From positions 11,244,413 through 11,308,412 of the forward strand of contig OZ038533.1 in NCBI GenBank assembly GCA_964036665.1: a stretch of DNA of 64,000 nt, given 5' to 3'. Made by a program: the position numbers and the translations under genes. Position 1 is the stretch's first letter; every line of letters starts with the position of its first letter. Of this stretch, positions 1 through 10,800 are shown piece by piece. The notes under the pieces were generated by a model. The model worked only from the letters and a program-made list of their open reading frames with translations, was not told the DNA's origin and did not search any database. The DNA comes from Gordius sp. MW1. Taxonomy: Eukaryota; Nematomorpha; Gordioida; Gordea; Gordiidae.

Positions 1-14
1 AGAGCATGAAAAAA

Positions 15-24
15 TATATAAAAG
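15..24 (+). promoter_or_regulatory. TATA-box-like motif TATATAAAAG, once per monomer
   Basis: TATATAAAAG lies 14 bases after the monomer anchor and matches the eukaryotic TATA-box consensus TATAWAAR. It recurs in almost every monomer on the + strand. Rare variants are tatttaaaag (6,901; 18,923; 38,402; 52,304; 56,088), atcaataaaag (12,754; 24,777) and acctataaaag (16,851), the last of which still keeps TATAAAAG. Some satellite DNAs are transcribed from internal promoters. Here that is only a possibility, because an AT-rich repeat can contain such a motif by chance. One representative site is annotated. Confidence 0.35.
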
Positions 25-120
25 TAAGCCAATTTGAGAATCCTATTATCCTCGATTGACTTCCGAAAAGAGGTTTTAAGCTGCGAGAACTATCATTTTG
101 ACTAAAGACAACGTTTTATT

Positions 121-147
121 GTTGCGATTAGTTTGTTGTATCGCAAC
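121..147 (+). other. Conserved hairpin: 8-bp inverted repeat GTTGCGAT / ATCGCAAC
   Basis: GTTGCGAT (121-128) and ATCGCAAC (140-147) are perfect reverse complements around an 11-base loop. The element is present in nearly all monomers. A common variant class, for example near 1,174, 3,926, 15,254, 31,070 and 33,102, reads ttgttcgcaac. It has lost one base at the loop edge but still forms GTTGCGA/TCGCAAC. Another variant, GTTGTGAT near 7,695, 9,419, 19,718 and 21,442, would allow a G-U pair in RNA. A few copies do break the stem: GTTGCTAT near 28,637, ATCGCAAA near 62,350 and 63,353, and ATCACAAC near 63,697. It could be a DNA cruciform, an RNA hairpin or a protein-binding dyad; the sequence alone does not decide. 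Confidence 0.6.
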
Positions 148-181
148 GTGAGTGCTTAATTTTTTAAAAATGCACTATGCG

Positions 182-189
182 ATCATGAT
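182..189 (+). other. Perfect 8-bp palindrome ATCATGAT
   Basis: ATCATGAT is self-complementary and sits in a well conserved stretch (tatgcgatcatgattt) shared by both major monomer classes. Rare changes include atcatgatg followed by tcaaa near 6,721, 18,744 and 55,908, which leave the palindrome intact. Short palindromes like this are expected at moderate frequency, so a function is not implied. Confidence 0.4.
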
Positions 190-261
190 TTCAAAGTAAT
201 AGTTTTCTGATTCTGATAAATTTTTTCTTTTTATCATCGAAACCACGTCTGAAAACGACAA

Positions 262-288
262 CTTTCATCGGATGCATACGGTTGAAAG
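262..288 (+). other. 27-bp dyad element: CTTTCA - ATGCAT - TGAAAG
   Basis: CTTTCA (262-267) and TGAAAG (283-288) are exact reverse complements flanking the palindrome ATGCAT (272-277), with spacers tcgg and acggt. Two versions exist in the array. The intact form reads gcatacggttgaaag. The alternative form reads gaatacggttcaaag; its two substitutions each break one level of symmetry, and they usually travel together. Exceptions are gcat with ttcaaag near 10,611 and 22,628, gaat with tttaaag near 6,821, 14,697, 38,320 and others, and gattcat near 33,231. The 315-bp monomers delete exactly this element. A role as a protein-binding site is inferred from the symmetry only. Confidence 0.55.
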
Positions 289-3200
289 AAAAATATGTGA
301 AAAATTTTGAGGTAAAAACATTTATTTTTTTCGATTCTATGTGAAAGAGCATGAAAAAATATATAAAAGTAAGCCCATTTGAGAATCCTATTATCCTCGA
401 TTGACTTCCGAAAAGAGGTTTTAAGCTGCGAGAACTATCATTTTGACAAAAGACAACGTTTTATTGTTGCGATTAGTTTGTTGTATCGCAACGTGAGTGC
501 TTAATTTTTGAAAATGGCTCTATGCGATCATGATTTCAAAGAAATAGTTTTGAGATTCTGATAAATTTTTACTTGGGATCTTAGAAACCACGTCTGAAAA
601 CGACAACTTTCATCGTATGAATACGGTTCAAAGAAAAATATGTGAAAAATTTTGAGGTAAAAATATATATTTTTTTTAATTCTATGTGAAAGAGCATGAA
701 AAAATATATAAAAGTAAGCCAATTTGAGAATCCTATTATCCTCGATTGACTTCCGAAAAGAGGTTTTAAGCTGCGAGAACTATCATTTTGACAAAAGACA
801 ACGTTTTATTGTTGCGATTAGTTTGTTGTATCGCAACGTGAGTGCTTAATTTTTGAAAATGGCTCTATGCGATCATGATTTCAAAATAATAGTTTTCTGA
901 TTCTGATAAATTTTTACTTTTTATCATCGAAATCACGTCTGAAAACGACAACTTTCATCGGATGAATACGGTTCAAAGAAAAATATGTGAAAAATTTTGA
1001 GGTAAAAATATTTCTTTTTTTCAATTCTATGTGAAAGAAGCATGAAAAAATATATAAAAGTAAGCCAATTTGAGAATCCTATTATCCTCGATTGACTTCC
1101 GAAAAGAGGTTTTAAGCTGCGAGAACTATCATTTTGACAAAAGACAACGTTTTATTGTTGCGATTAGTTTGTTGTTCGCAACGTGAGTGCTTAATTTTTG
1201 AAAATGGCTCTATGCGATCATGATTTCAAAGTAATAGTTTTCTGATTCTGATAAATTTTTACTTTTTATCATCGAAACCACGTCTGAAAACGACAACTTT
1301 CATCGGATGCATACGGTTGAAATGTGAAAAATTTTGAGGTAAAAATATTTATTTTTTTCGATTCTATGTGAAAGAGCATGAAAAAATATATAAAAGTAAG
1401 CCAATTTGAGAATCCTATTATCCTCGATTGACTTCCGAAAAGAGGTTTTAAGCTGCGAGAACTATCATTTTGACAAAAGGCAACGTTTTATTGTTGCGAT
1501 TAGTTTGTTGTATCGCAACGTGAGTGCTTAATTTTTTAAAAATGCACTATGCGATCATGATTTCAAAGTAATAATTTTCTGATTCTGATAAATTTTTACT
1601 TTTTATCATCGAAACCACGTCTGAAAACGACAACTTTCATCGGATGCATACGGTTGAAAGAAAAATATGTGAAAAATTTTGAGGTAAAAATATTTATTTT
1701 TTTCGATTCTATGTGAAAGAGCATGAAAAAATATATAAAAGTAAGCCAATTTGAGAATCCTATTATCCTCGATTGACTTCCGAAAAGAGGTTTTAAGCTG
1801 CGAGAACTATCATTTTGACAAAAGACAACGTTTTATTGTTGCGATTAGTTTGTTGTATCGCAACGTGAGTGCTTAATTTTTGAAAATGGCTCTATGCGAT
1901 CATGATTTCAAAGTAATAGTTTTCAGATTCTGATAAATTTTTACTTGGGATCTTAGAAACCACGTCTGAAAACGACAACTTTCATCTGATGAATACGGTT
2001 CAAAGAAAAATATGTGAAAAATTTTGAGGTAAAAATATTTATTTTTTTCGATTCTATGTGAAAGAGCATGAAAAAATATATAAAAGTAAGCCAATTTGAG
2101 AATCCTATTATCCTCGATTGACTTCCGAAAAGAGGTTTTAAGCTGCGAGAACTATCATTTTGACTAAAGACAACGTTTTATTGTTGCGATTAGTTTGTTG
2201 TATCGCAACGTGAGTGCTTAATTTTTTAAAAATGCACTATGCGATCATGATTTCAAAGTAATAGTTTTCTGATTCTGATAAATTTTTTCTTTTTATCATC
2301 GAAACCACGTCTGAAAACGACAACTTTCATCGGATGCATACGGTTGAAAGAAAAATATGTGAAAAATTTTGAGGTAAAAACATTTATTTTTTTCGATTCT
2401 ATGTGAAAGAGCATGAAAAAATATATAAAAGTAAGCCCATTTGAGAATCCTATTATCCTCGATTGACTTCCGAAAAGAGGTTTTAAGCTGCGAGAACTAT
2501 CATTTTGACAAAAGACAACGTTTTATTGTTGCGATTAGTTTGTTGTATCGCAACGTGAGTGCTTAATTTTTGAAAATGGCTCTATGCGATCATGATTTCA
2601 AAGAAATAGTTTTCAGATTCTGATAAATTTTTACTTGGGATCTTAGAAACCACGTCTGAAAACGACAACTTTCATCGTATGAATACGGTTCAAAGAAAAA
2701 TATGTGAAAAATTTTGAGGTAAAAATATTTATTTTTTTCTTTTCTATGTGAAAGAGCATGAAAAAATATATAAAAGTAAGCCAATTTGAGAATCCTATTA
2801 TCCTCGATTGACTTCCGAAAAGAGGTTTTAAGCTGCGAGAACTATCATTTTGACTAAAGACAACGTTTTATTGTTGCGATTAGTTTGTTGTATCGCAACG
2901 TGAGTGCTTAATTTTTTAAAAATGCACTATGCGATCATGATTTCAAAGTAATAGTTTTCTGATTCTGATAAATTTTTTCTTTTTATCATCGAAACCACGT
3001 CTGAAAACGACAACTTTCATCGGATGCATACGGTTGAAAGAAAAATATGTGAAAAATTTTGAGGTAAAAACATTTATTTTTTTCGATTCTATGTGAAAGA
3101 GCATGAAAAAATATATAAAAGTAAGCCCATTTGAGAATCCTATTATCCTCGATTGACTTCCGAAAAGAGGTTTTAAGCTGCGAGAACTATCATTTTGACA

Positions 3201-4814
3201 AAAGACAACGTTTTATTGTTGCGATTAGTTTGTTGTATCGCAACGTGAGTGCTTAATTTTTGAAAATGGCTCTATGCGATCATGATTTCAAAGAAATAGT
3301 TTTCAGATTCTGATAAATTTTTACTTGGGATCTTAGAAACCACGTCTGAAAACGACAACTTTCATCGTATGAATACGGTTCAAAGAAAAATATGTGAAAA
3401 ATTTTGAGGTAAAAATATATATTTTTTTTAATTCTATGTGAAAGAGCATGAAAAAATATATAAAAGTAAGCCAATTTGAGAATCCTATTATCCTCGATTG
3501 ACTTCCGAAAAGAGGTTTTAAGCTGCGAGAACTATCATTTTGACAAAAGACAACGTTTTATTGTTGCGATTAGTTTGTTGTATCGCAACGTGAGTGCTTA
3601 ATTTTTGAAAATGGCTCTATGCGATCATGATTTCAAAATAATAGTTTTCTGATTCTGATAAATTTTTACTTTTTATCATCGAAATCACGTCTGAAAACGA
3701 CAACTTTCATCGGATGAATACGGTTCAAAGAAAAATATGTGAAAAATTTTGAGGTAAAAATATTTCTTTTTTTCAATTCTATGTGAAAGAAGCATGAAAA
3801 AATATATAAAAGTAAGCCAATTTGAGAATCCTATTATCCTCGATTGACTTCCGAAAAGAGGTTTTAAGCTGCGAGAACTATCATTTTGACAAAAGACAAC
3901 GTTTTATTGTTGCGATTAGTTTGTTGTTCGCAACGTGAGTGCTTAATTTTTGAAAATGGCTCTATGCGATCATGATTTCAAAGTAATAGTTTTCTGATTC
4001 TGATAAATTTTTACTTTTTATCATCGAAACCACGTCTGAAAACGACAACTTTCATCGGATGCATACGGTTGAAATGTGAAAAATTTTGAGGTAAAAATAT
4101 TTATTTTTTTCGATTCTATGTGAAAGAGCATGAAAAAATATATAAAAGTAAGCCAATTTGAGAATCCTATTATCCTCGATTGACTTCCGAAAAGAGGTTT
4201 TAAGCTGCGAGAACTATCATTTTGACAAAAGGCAACGTTTTATTGTTGCGATTAGTTTGTTGTATCGCAACGTGAGTGCTTAATTTTTTAAAAATGCACT
4301 ATGCGATCATGATTTCAAAGTAATAATTTTCTGATTCTGATAAATTTTTACTTTTTATCATCGAAACCACGTCTGAAAACGACAACTTTCATCGGATGCA
4401 TACGGTTGAAAGAAAAATATGTGAAAAATTTTGAGGTAAAAATATTTATTTTTTTCGATTCTATGTGAAAGAGCATGAAAAAATATATAAAAGTAAGCCA
4501 ATTTGAGAATCCTATTATCCTCGATTGACTTCCGAAAAGAGGTTTTAAGCTGCGAGAACTATCATTTTGACAAAAGACAACGTTTTATTGTTGCGATTAG
4601 TTTGTTGTATCGCAACGTGAGTGCTTAATTTTTGAAAATGGCTCTATGCGATCATGATTTCAAAGTAATAGTTTTCAGATTCTGATAAATTTTTACTTGG
4701 GATCTTAGAAACCACGTCTGAAAACGACAACTTTCATCTGATGAATACGGTTCAAAGAAAAATATGTGAAAAATTTTGAGGTAAAAATATTTATTTTTTT
4801 CGATTCTATGTGAA

Positions 4815-7800
4815 AGAGCATGAAAAAATATATAAAAGTAAGCCAATTTGAGAATCCTATTATCCTCGATTGACTTCCGAAAAAAGGTTTTAAGCTGCGA
4901 GAACTATCATTTTAACAAAAGACAACGTTTTATTGTTGCGATTAGTTTGTTGTATCGCAACGTGAGTGCTTAATTTTTTAAAAATGCACTATGCGATCAT
5001 GATTTCAAAGTAATAGTTTTCTGATTCTGATAAATTTTTACTTTTTATCATCGAAACCATGTCTGAAAACGACAACTTTCATCGGATGCACACGGTTGAA
5101 AGAAAAATATGTGAAAAATTTTGAGGTAAAAACATTTATTTTTTTCGATTCTATGTGAAAGAGCATGAAAAAATATATAAAAGTAAGCCAATTTGAGAAT
5201 CCTATTATCCTCGATTGACTTCCGAAAAGAGGTTTTAAGCTGCGAGAACTATCATTTTGACAAAAGACAACGTTTTATTGTTGCGATTAGTTTGTTGTAT
5301 CGCAACGTGAGTGCTTAATTTTTGAAAATGGCTCTATGCGATCATGATTTCAAAGAAATAGTTTTCAGATTCTGATAAATTTTTACTTGGGATCTTAGAA
5401 ACCACGTCTGAAAACGACAACTTTCATCTGATGAATACGGTTCAAAGAAAAATATGTGAAAAATTTTGAGGTAAAAATATTTATTTTTTTCTTTTCTATG
5501 TGAAAGAGCATGAAAAAATATATAAAAGTAAGCCAATTTGAGAATCCTATTATCCTCGATTGACTTCCGAAAAGAGGTTTTAAGCTGCGAGAACTATCAT
5601 TTTGACTAAAGACAACGTTTTATTGTTGCGATTAGTTTGTTGTATCGCAACGTGAGTGCTTAATTTTTTAAAAATGCACTATGCGATCATGATTTCAAAG
5701 TAATAGTTTTCTGATTCTGATAAATTTTTACTTTTTATCATCGAAACCACGTCTGAAAACGACAACTTTCATCGGATGCATACGGTTGAAAGAAAAATAT
5801 GTGAAAAATTTTGAGGTAAAAACATTTATTTTTTTCGATTCTATGTGAAAGAGCATGAAAAAATATATAAAAGTAAGCCCATTTGAGAATCCTATTATCC
5901 TCGATTGACTTCCGAAAAGAGGTTTTAAGCTGCGAGAACTATCATTTTGACAAAAGACAACGTTTTATTGTTGCGATTAGTTTGTTGTATCGCAACGTGA
6001 GTGCTTAATTTTTGAAAATGGCTCTATGCGATCATGATTTCAAAGAAATAGTTTTCAGATTCTGAAAAATTTTTACTTGGGATCTTAGAAACCACGTCTG
6101 AAAACGACAACTTTCATCGTATGAATACGGTTCAAAGAAAAATATGTGAAAAATTTTGAGGTAAAAATATATATTTTTTTTAATTCCATGTGAAAGAGCA
6201 TGAAAAAATATATAAAAGTAAGCCAATTTGAGAATCCTATTATCCTCGATTGACTTCCGAAAAGAGGTTTTAAGCTGCGAGAACTATCATTTTGACAAAA
6301 GACAACGTTTTATTGTTGCGATTAGTTTGTTGTATCGCAACGTGAGTGCTTAATTTTTGAAAATGGCTCTATGCGATCATGATTTCAAAGTAATAGTTTT
6401 CTGATTCTGATAAATTTTTACTTTTTATCATCGAAATCACGTCTGAGAACGACAACTTTCATCGGATGCATACGGTTGAAAGAAAAATATGTGAAAAATT
6501 TTGAGGTAAAAATATTTATTTTTTTCAATTCTATGTGAAAGAGCATGAAAAAATATATAAAAGTAAGCCAATTTGAGAATCCTATTATCCTCGATTGACT
6601 TCCGAAAAGAGGTTTTAAGCTGCGAGAACTATCATTTTGACAAAAGACAACGTTTTATTGTTGCGATTAGTTTGTTGTATCGCAACGTGAGTGCTTAATT
6701 TTTTAAAAATGCACTATGCGATCATGATGTCAAAATAATAGTTTTCTGATTCTGATAAATTTTTACTTTTTATCATCGAAACCACGTCTGAAAACGACAA
6801 CTTTCATCGGATGAATACGGTTTAAAGAAAAATATGTGCAAAAATTTTGAGGTAAAAATATTTATTTTTTTCAATTCTATGTGAAAGAGCATGAAAAAAT
6901 ATTTAAAAGTAAGCCAATTTGAGAATCCTATTATCCTCGATTGACTTCCGAAAAGAGGTTTTAAGCTGCGAGAACTATCATTTTGACAAAAGACAACGTT
7001 TTATTGTTGCGATTAGTTTGTTGTATCGCAACGTGAGTGCTTAATTTTTGAAAATGGCTCTATGCGATCATGATTTCAAAGTAATAGTTTTCAGATTCTG
7101 ATAAATTTTTACTTGGGATCATAGAAACCACGTCTGAAAACGACAACTTTCTAGGATGAATACGGTTCAAAGAAAAACATGTGAATAATTTTGAGGTAAA
7201 AATATTTATTTTTTTCAATTCTATGTGAAAGAGCATGAAAAAATATATAAAAGTAAGCCAATTTGAGAATCCTATTATCCTCGATTGACTTCCGAAAAGA
7301 GGTTTTAAGCTGCGAGAACTATAATTTTGACAAAAGACAACGTTTTATTGTTGCGATTAGTTTGTTGTATCGCAACGTGAGTGCTTAATTTTTCAAAAAT
7401 GCACTATGCGATCATGATTTCAAAGTAATAGTTTTCTGATTCTGATAAATTTTTACTTTTTATCATCGAAACCACATCTGAAAACGACAACTTTCATGGG
7501 ATGCATACGGTTGAAAGAAAAATATGTGAAAAATTTTGAGGTAAAAATATTTATTTTTTTCGATTCTATGTGAAAGAGCATGAAAAAATATATAAAAGTA
7601 AGAGAATTTGAGAATCCTATTATCCTCGATTGACTTCCGAAAAGAGGTTTTAAGCTGCGAGAACTATCATTTTGACAAAAGACAACGTTTTATTGTTGTG
7701 ATTAGTTTGTTGTATCGCAACGTGAGTGCTTAATTTTTCAAAAATGCACTATGCGATCATGATTTCAAAGTAATAGTTTTCTGATTCTGATAAATTTTTA

Positions 7801-10800
7801 CTTTTTATCATCGAAATCACGTCTGAAAACGACAACTTTCATCGGATGCATACGGTTGAAAGAAAAATATGTGAAAAATTTTGAGGTAAAAATATTTATT
7901 TTTTTCGATTCTATGTGAAAGAGCATGAAAAAATATATAAAAGTAAGAGAATTTGAGAATCCTATTATCCTCGATTGACTTCCGAAAAGAGGTTTTAAGC
8001 TGCGAGAACTATCATTTTGACAAAAGACAACGTTTTATTGTTGCGATTAGTTTGTTGTATCGCAACGTGAGTGCTTAATTTTTGAAAATGGCTCTATGCG
8101 ATCATGATTTCAAAGAAATAGTTTTCAGATTCTGATAAATTTTTACTTGGGATCTTAGAAACCACGTCTGAAAACGACAACTTTCATCGGACGAATACGG
8201 TTCAAAGAAAAATATGTGAAAAATTTTGAGGTAAAAATATTTATTTTTTTCAATTCTATGTGAAAGAGCATGAAAAAATATATAAAAGTAAGCCAATTTG
8301 AGAATCCTATTATCCTCGATTGACTTCCGAAAAGAGGTTTTAAGCTGCGAGAACTATAATTTTGACAAAAGACAACGTTTTATTGTTGCGATTAGTTTGT
8401 TGTATCGCAACGTGAGTGCTTAATTTTTCAAAAATGCACTATGCGATCATGATTTCAAAGTAAAAGTTTTCTGATTCTGATAAATTTTTACTTTTTATCA
8501 TCGAAACCACATCTGAAAACGACAACTTTCATGGGATGCATACGGTTGAAAGAAAAATATGTGAAAAATTTTGAGGTAAAAATATTTATTTTTTTCGATT
8601 CTATGTGAAAGAGCATGAAAAAATATATAAAAGTAAGAGAATTTGAGAATCCTATTATCCTCGATTGACTTCCGAAAAGAGGTTTTAAGCTGCGAGAACT
8701 ATCATTTTGACAAAAGACAACGTTTTATTGTTGCGATTAGTTTGTTGTATCGCAACGTGAGTGCTTAATTTTTGAAAATGGCTCTATGCGATCATGATTT
8801 CAAAGTAATAGTTTTCAGATTCTGATAAATTTTTACTTGGGATCATAGAAACCACGTCTGAAAACGACAACTTTCTAGGATGAATACGGTTCAAAGAAAA
8901 ACATGTGAATAATTTTGAGGTAAAAATATTTATTTTTTTCAATTCTATGTGAAAGAGCATGAAAAAATATATAAAAGTAAGCCAATTTGAGAATCCTATT
9001 ATCCTCGATTGACTTCCGAAAAGAGGTTTTAAGCTGCGAGAACTATAATTTTGACAAAAGACAACGTTTTATTGTTGCGATTAGTTTGTTGTATCGCAAC
9101 GTGAGTGCTTAATTTTTCAAAAATGCACTATGCGATCATGATTTCAAAGTAATAGTTTTCTGATTCTGATAAATTTTTACTTTTTATCATCGAAACCACA
9201 TCTGAAAACGACAACTTTCATGGGATGCATACGGTTGAAAGAAAAATATGTGAAAAATTTTGAGGTAAAAATATTTATTTTTTTCGATTCTATGTGAAAG
9301 AGCATGAAAAAATATATAAAAGTAAGAGAATTTGAGAATCCTATTATCCTCGATTGACTTCCGAAAAGAGGTTTTAAGCTGCGAGAACTATCATTTTGAC
9401 AAAAGACAACGTTTTATTGTTGTGATTAGTTTGTTGTATCGCAACGTGAGTGCTTAATTTTTCAAATTGGCACTATGCGATCATGATTTCAAAGTAATAG
9501 TTTTCTGATTCTGATAAATTTTTACTTTTTATCATCGAAATCACGTCTGAAAACGACAACTTTCATCGGATGCATACGGTAGAAAGAAAAATATGTGAAA
9601 ATTTTTGAGGTAAAAATATTTATTTTATTCGATTCTATGTGAAAGAGCATGAAAAAATATATAAAAGTAAGAGAATTTGAGAATCCTATTATCCTCGATT
9701 GACTTCCGAAAAGAGGTTTTAAGCTGCGAGAACTATCATTTTGACAAAAGACAACGTTTTATTGTTGCGATTAGTTTGTTGTATCGCAACGTGAGTGCTT
9801 AATTTTTGAAAATGGCTCTATGCGATCATGATTTCAAAGAAATAGTTTTCAGATTCTGATAAATTTTTACTTGGGATCTTAGAAACCACGTCTGAAAACG
9901 ACAACTTTCATCGGATGAATACGGTTCAAAGAAAAATATGTGAAAAATTTTGAGGTAAAAATATTTATTTTTTTCAATTCTATGTGAAAGAGCATGAAAA
10001 AATATATAAAAGTAAGCCAATTTGAGAATCCTATTATCCTCGATTGACTTCCGAAAAGAGGTTTTAACCTGCGAGAACTATCATTTTGACAAAAGACAAC
10101 GTTTTATTGTTGCGATTAGTTTGTTGTATCGCAACATGAGTTCTTAATTTTTGAAAATGGCTCTATGCGATCATGATTTCAAAGTAATAGTTTTCAGATT
10201 CTGATAAATTTTTACTTGGGATCATAGAAACCACGTCTGAAAACGACAACTTTCTAGGATGAATACGGTTCAAAGAAAAACATGTGAAAAATTTTGAGGT
10301 AAAAATATTTATTTTTTTCAATTCTATGTGAAAGAGCATGAAAAAATATATAAAAGTAAGCCAATTTGAGAATCCTATTATCCTCGATTGACTTCCGAAA
10401 AGAGGTTTTAAGCTGCGAGAACTATAATTTTGACAAAAGACAACGTTTTATTGTTGCGATTAGTTTGTTGTATCGCAACGTGAGTGCTTAATTTTTCAAA
10501 AATGCACTATGCGATCATGATTTCAAAGTAATAGTTTTCTGATTCTGATAAATTTTTACTTTTTATCATCGAAACCACATCTGAAAACGACAACTTTCAT
10601 GGGATGCATACGGTTCAAAGAAAAATATGTGAAAAATTTTGAGGTAAAAATATTTATTTTTTTCGATTCTATGTGAAAGAGCATGAAAAAATATATAAAA
10701 GTAAGCCAATTTGAGAATCCTATTATCCTCGATTGACTTCCGAAAAGAGGTTTTAAGCGAGAACTATCATTTTGACAAAAGACAACGTTTTATTGTTGCG

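Larger units (their letters stand above)
1..345 (+). repeat. Representative satellite monomer (345 bp)
   Basis: This is the first complete copy and serves as a coordinate reference for the elements below. It is about 30% G+C (47 C, 58 G) with 14 CpG dinucleotides. It contains A- and T-runs of 5-7 bases spread along its length, a TATATAAAAG motif at 15-24, a hairpin at 121-147, a palindrome at 182-189 and a dyad at 262-288. The phase is arbitrary: I start at agagcatg because the window happens to begin there. At 345 bp it is about twice a nucleosome repeat, a common satellite length. I looked for an internal half-length duplication and found only short shared words, so it is best treated as a simple monomer. 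Confidence 0.95.
1..4860 (+). repeat. 8-monomer higher-order repeat, unit 2,752 bp
   Basis: The sequence from 1 to about 2,100 recurs at an offset of 2,752 bp up to about 4,860. Shared private markers include cccatttgag (374 and 3,126), the agaagcatg insertion (1,036 and 3,788), the 8-bp-shorter monomer ggttgaaatgtg (about 1,316 and 4,068), ggcaacg (about 1,479 and 4,231) and tctgatgaat (about 1,985 and 4,737). The only mismatch I noticed is g at 551 against c at 3,303. Match is lost near 4,861, where cgaaaaaagg and ttttaaca appear instead. The two monomers at 1-690 are also found at 2,063-2,752 and 2,753-3,442, giving an embedded 690-bp dimer repeat. The unit probably extends left of the window. 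Confidence 0.9.

Noticed and set aside
1-345. CENP-B box in the monomer
   Set aside because: I looked for TTCG followed by the fixed A and CGGG at the right spacing on both strands. The closest stretch, ttcggaagtcaatcgagg on the minus strand, has the wrong spacing and lacks CGGG.
1-345. Monomer as an ancient dimer of ~170-bp halves
   Set aside because: Only short words are shared between halves (for example gacaac at 107 and 257, tatcat at 91 and 233) and their offsets disagree, so chance is adequate.
301-345. Yeast-type replication origin consensus in atatttatttttttc
   Set aside because: It fails the consensus by at least one position, and such matches are expected in any AT-rich sequence.
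528-722. Minus-strand open reading frames of 64-66 codons repeated through the array (528-722, 1,900-2,094, 42,689-42,889 and others)
   Set aside because: They open with TTG rather than ATG, are closed or shifted in most monomers, and encode a low-complexity F/Y/I/K-rich peptide. Their repetition follows from the satellite. Monomer indels of 1, 2, 4 and 8 bp do not respect a reading frame.
1983-2010. Hammerhead ribozyme core, because some monomers read ctgatga followed by gaaa
   Set aside because: The bases between do not form a stem, the flanks show no matching helices, and most monomers read cggatga or cggatgc instead. Hammerheads do occur in some satellites, but this one is not supported.
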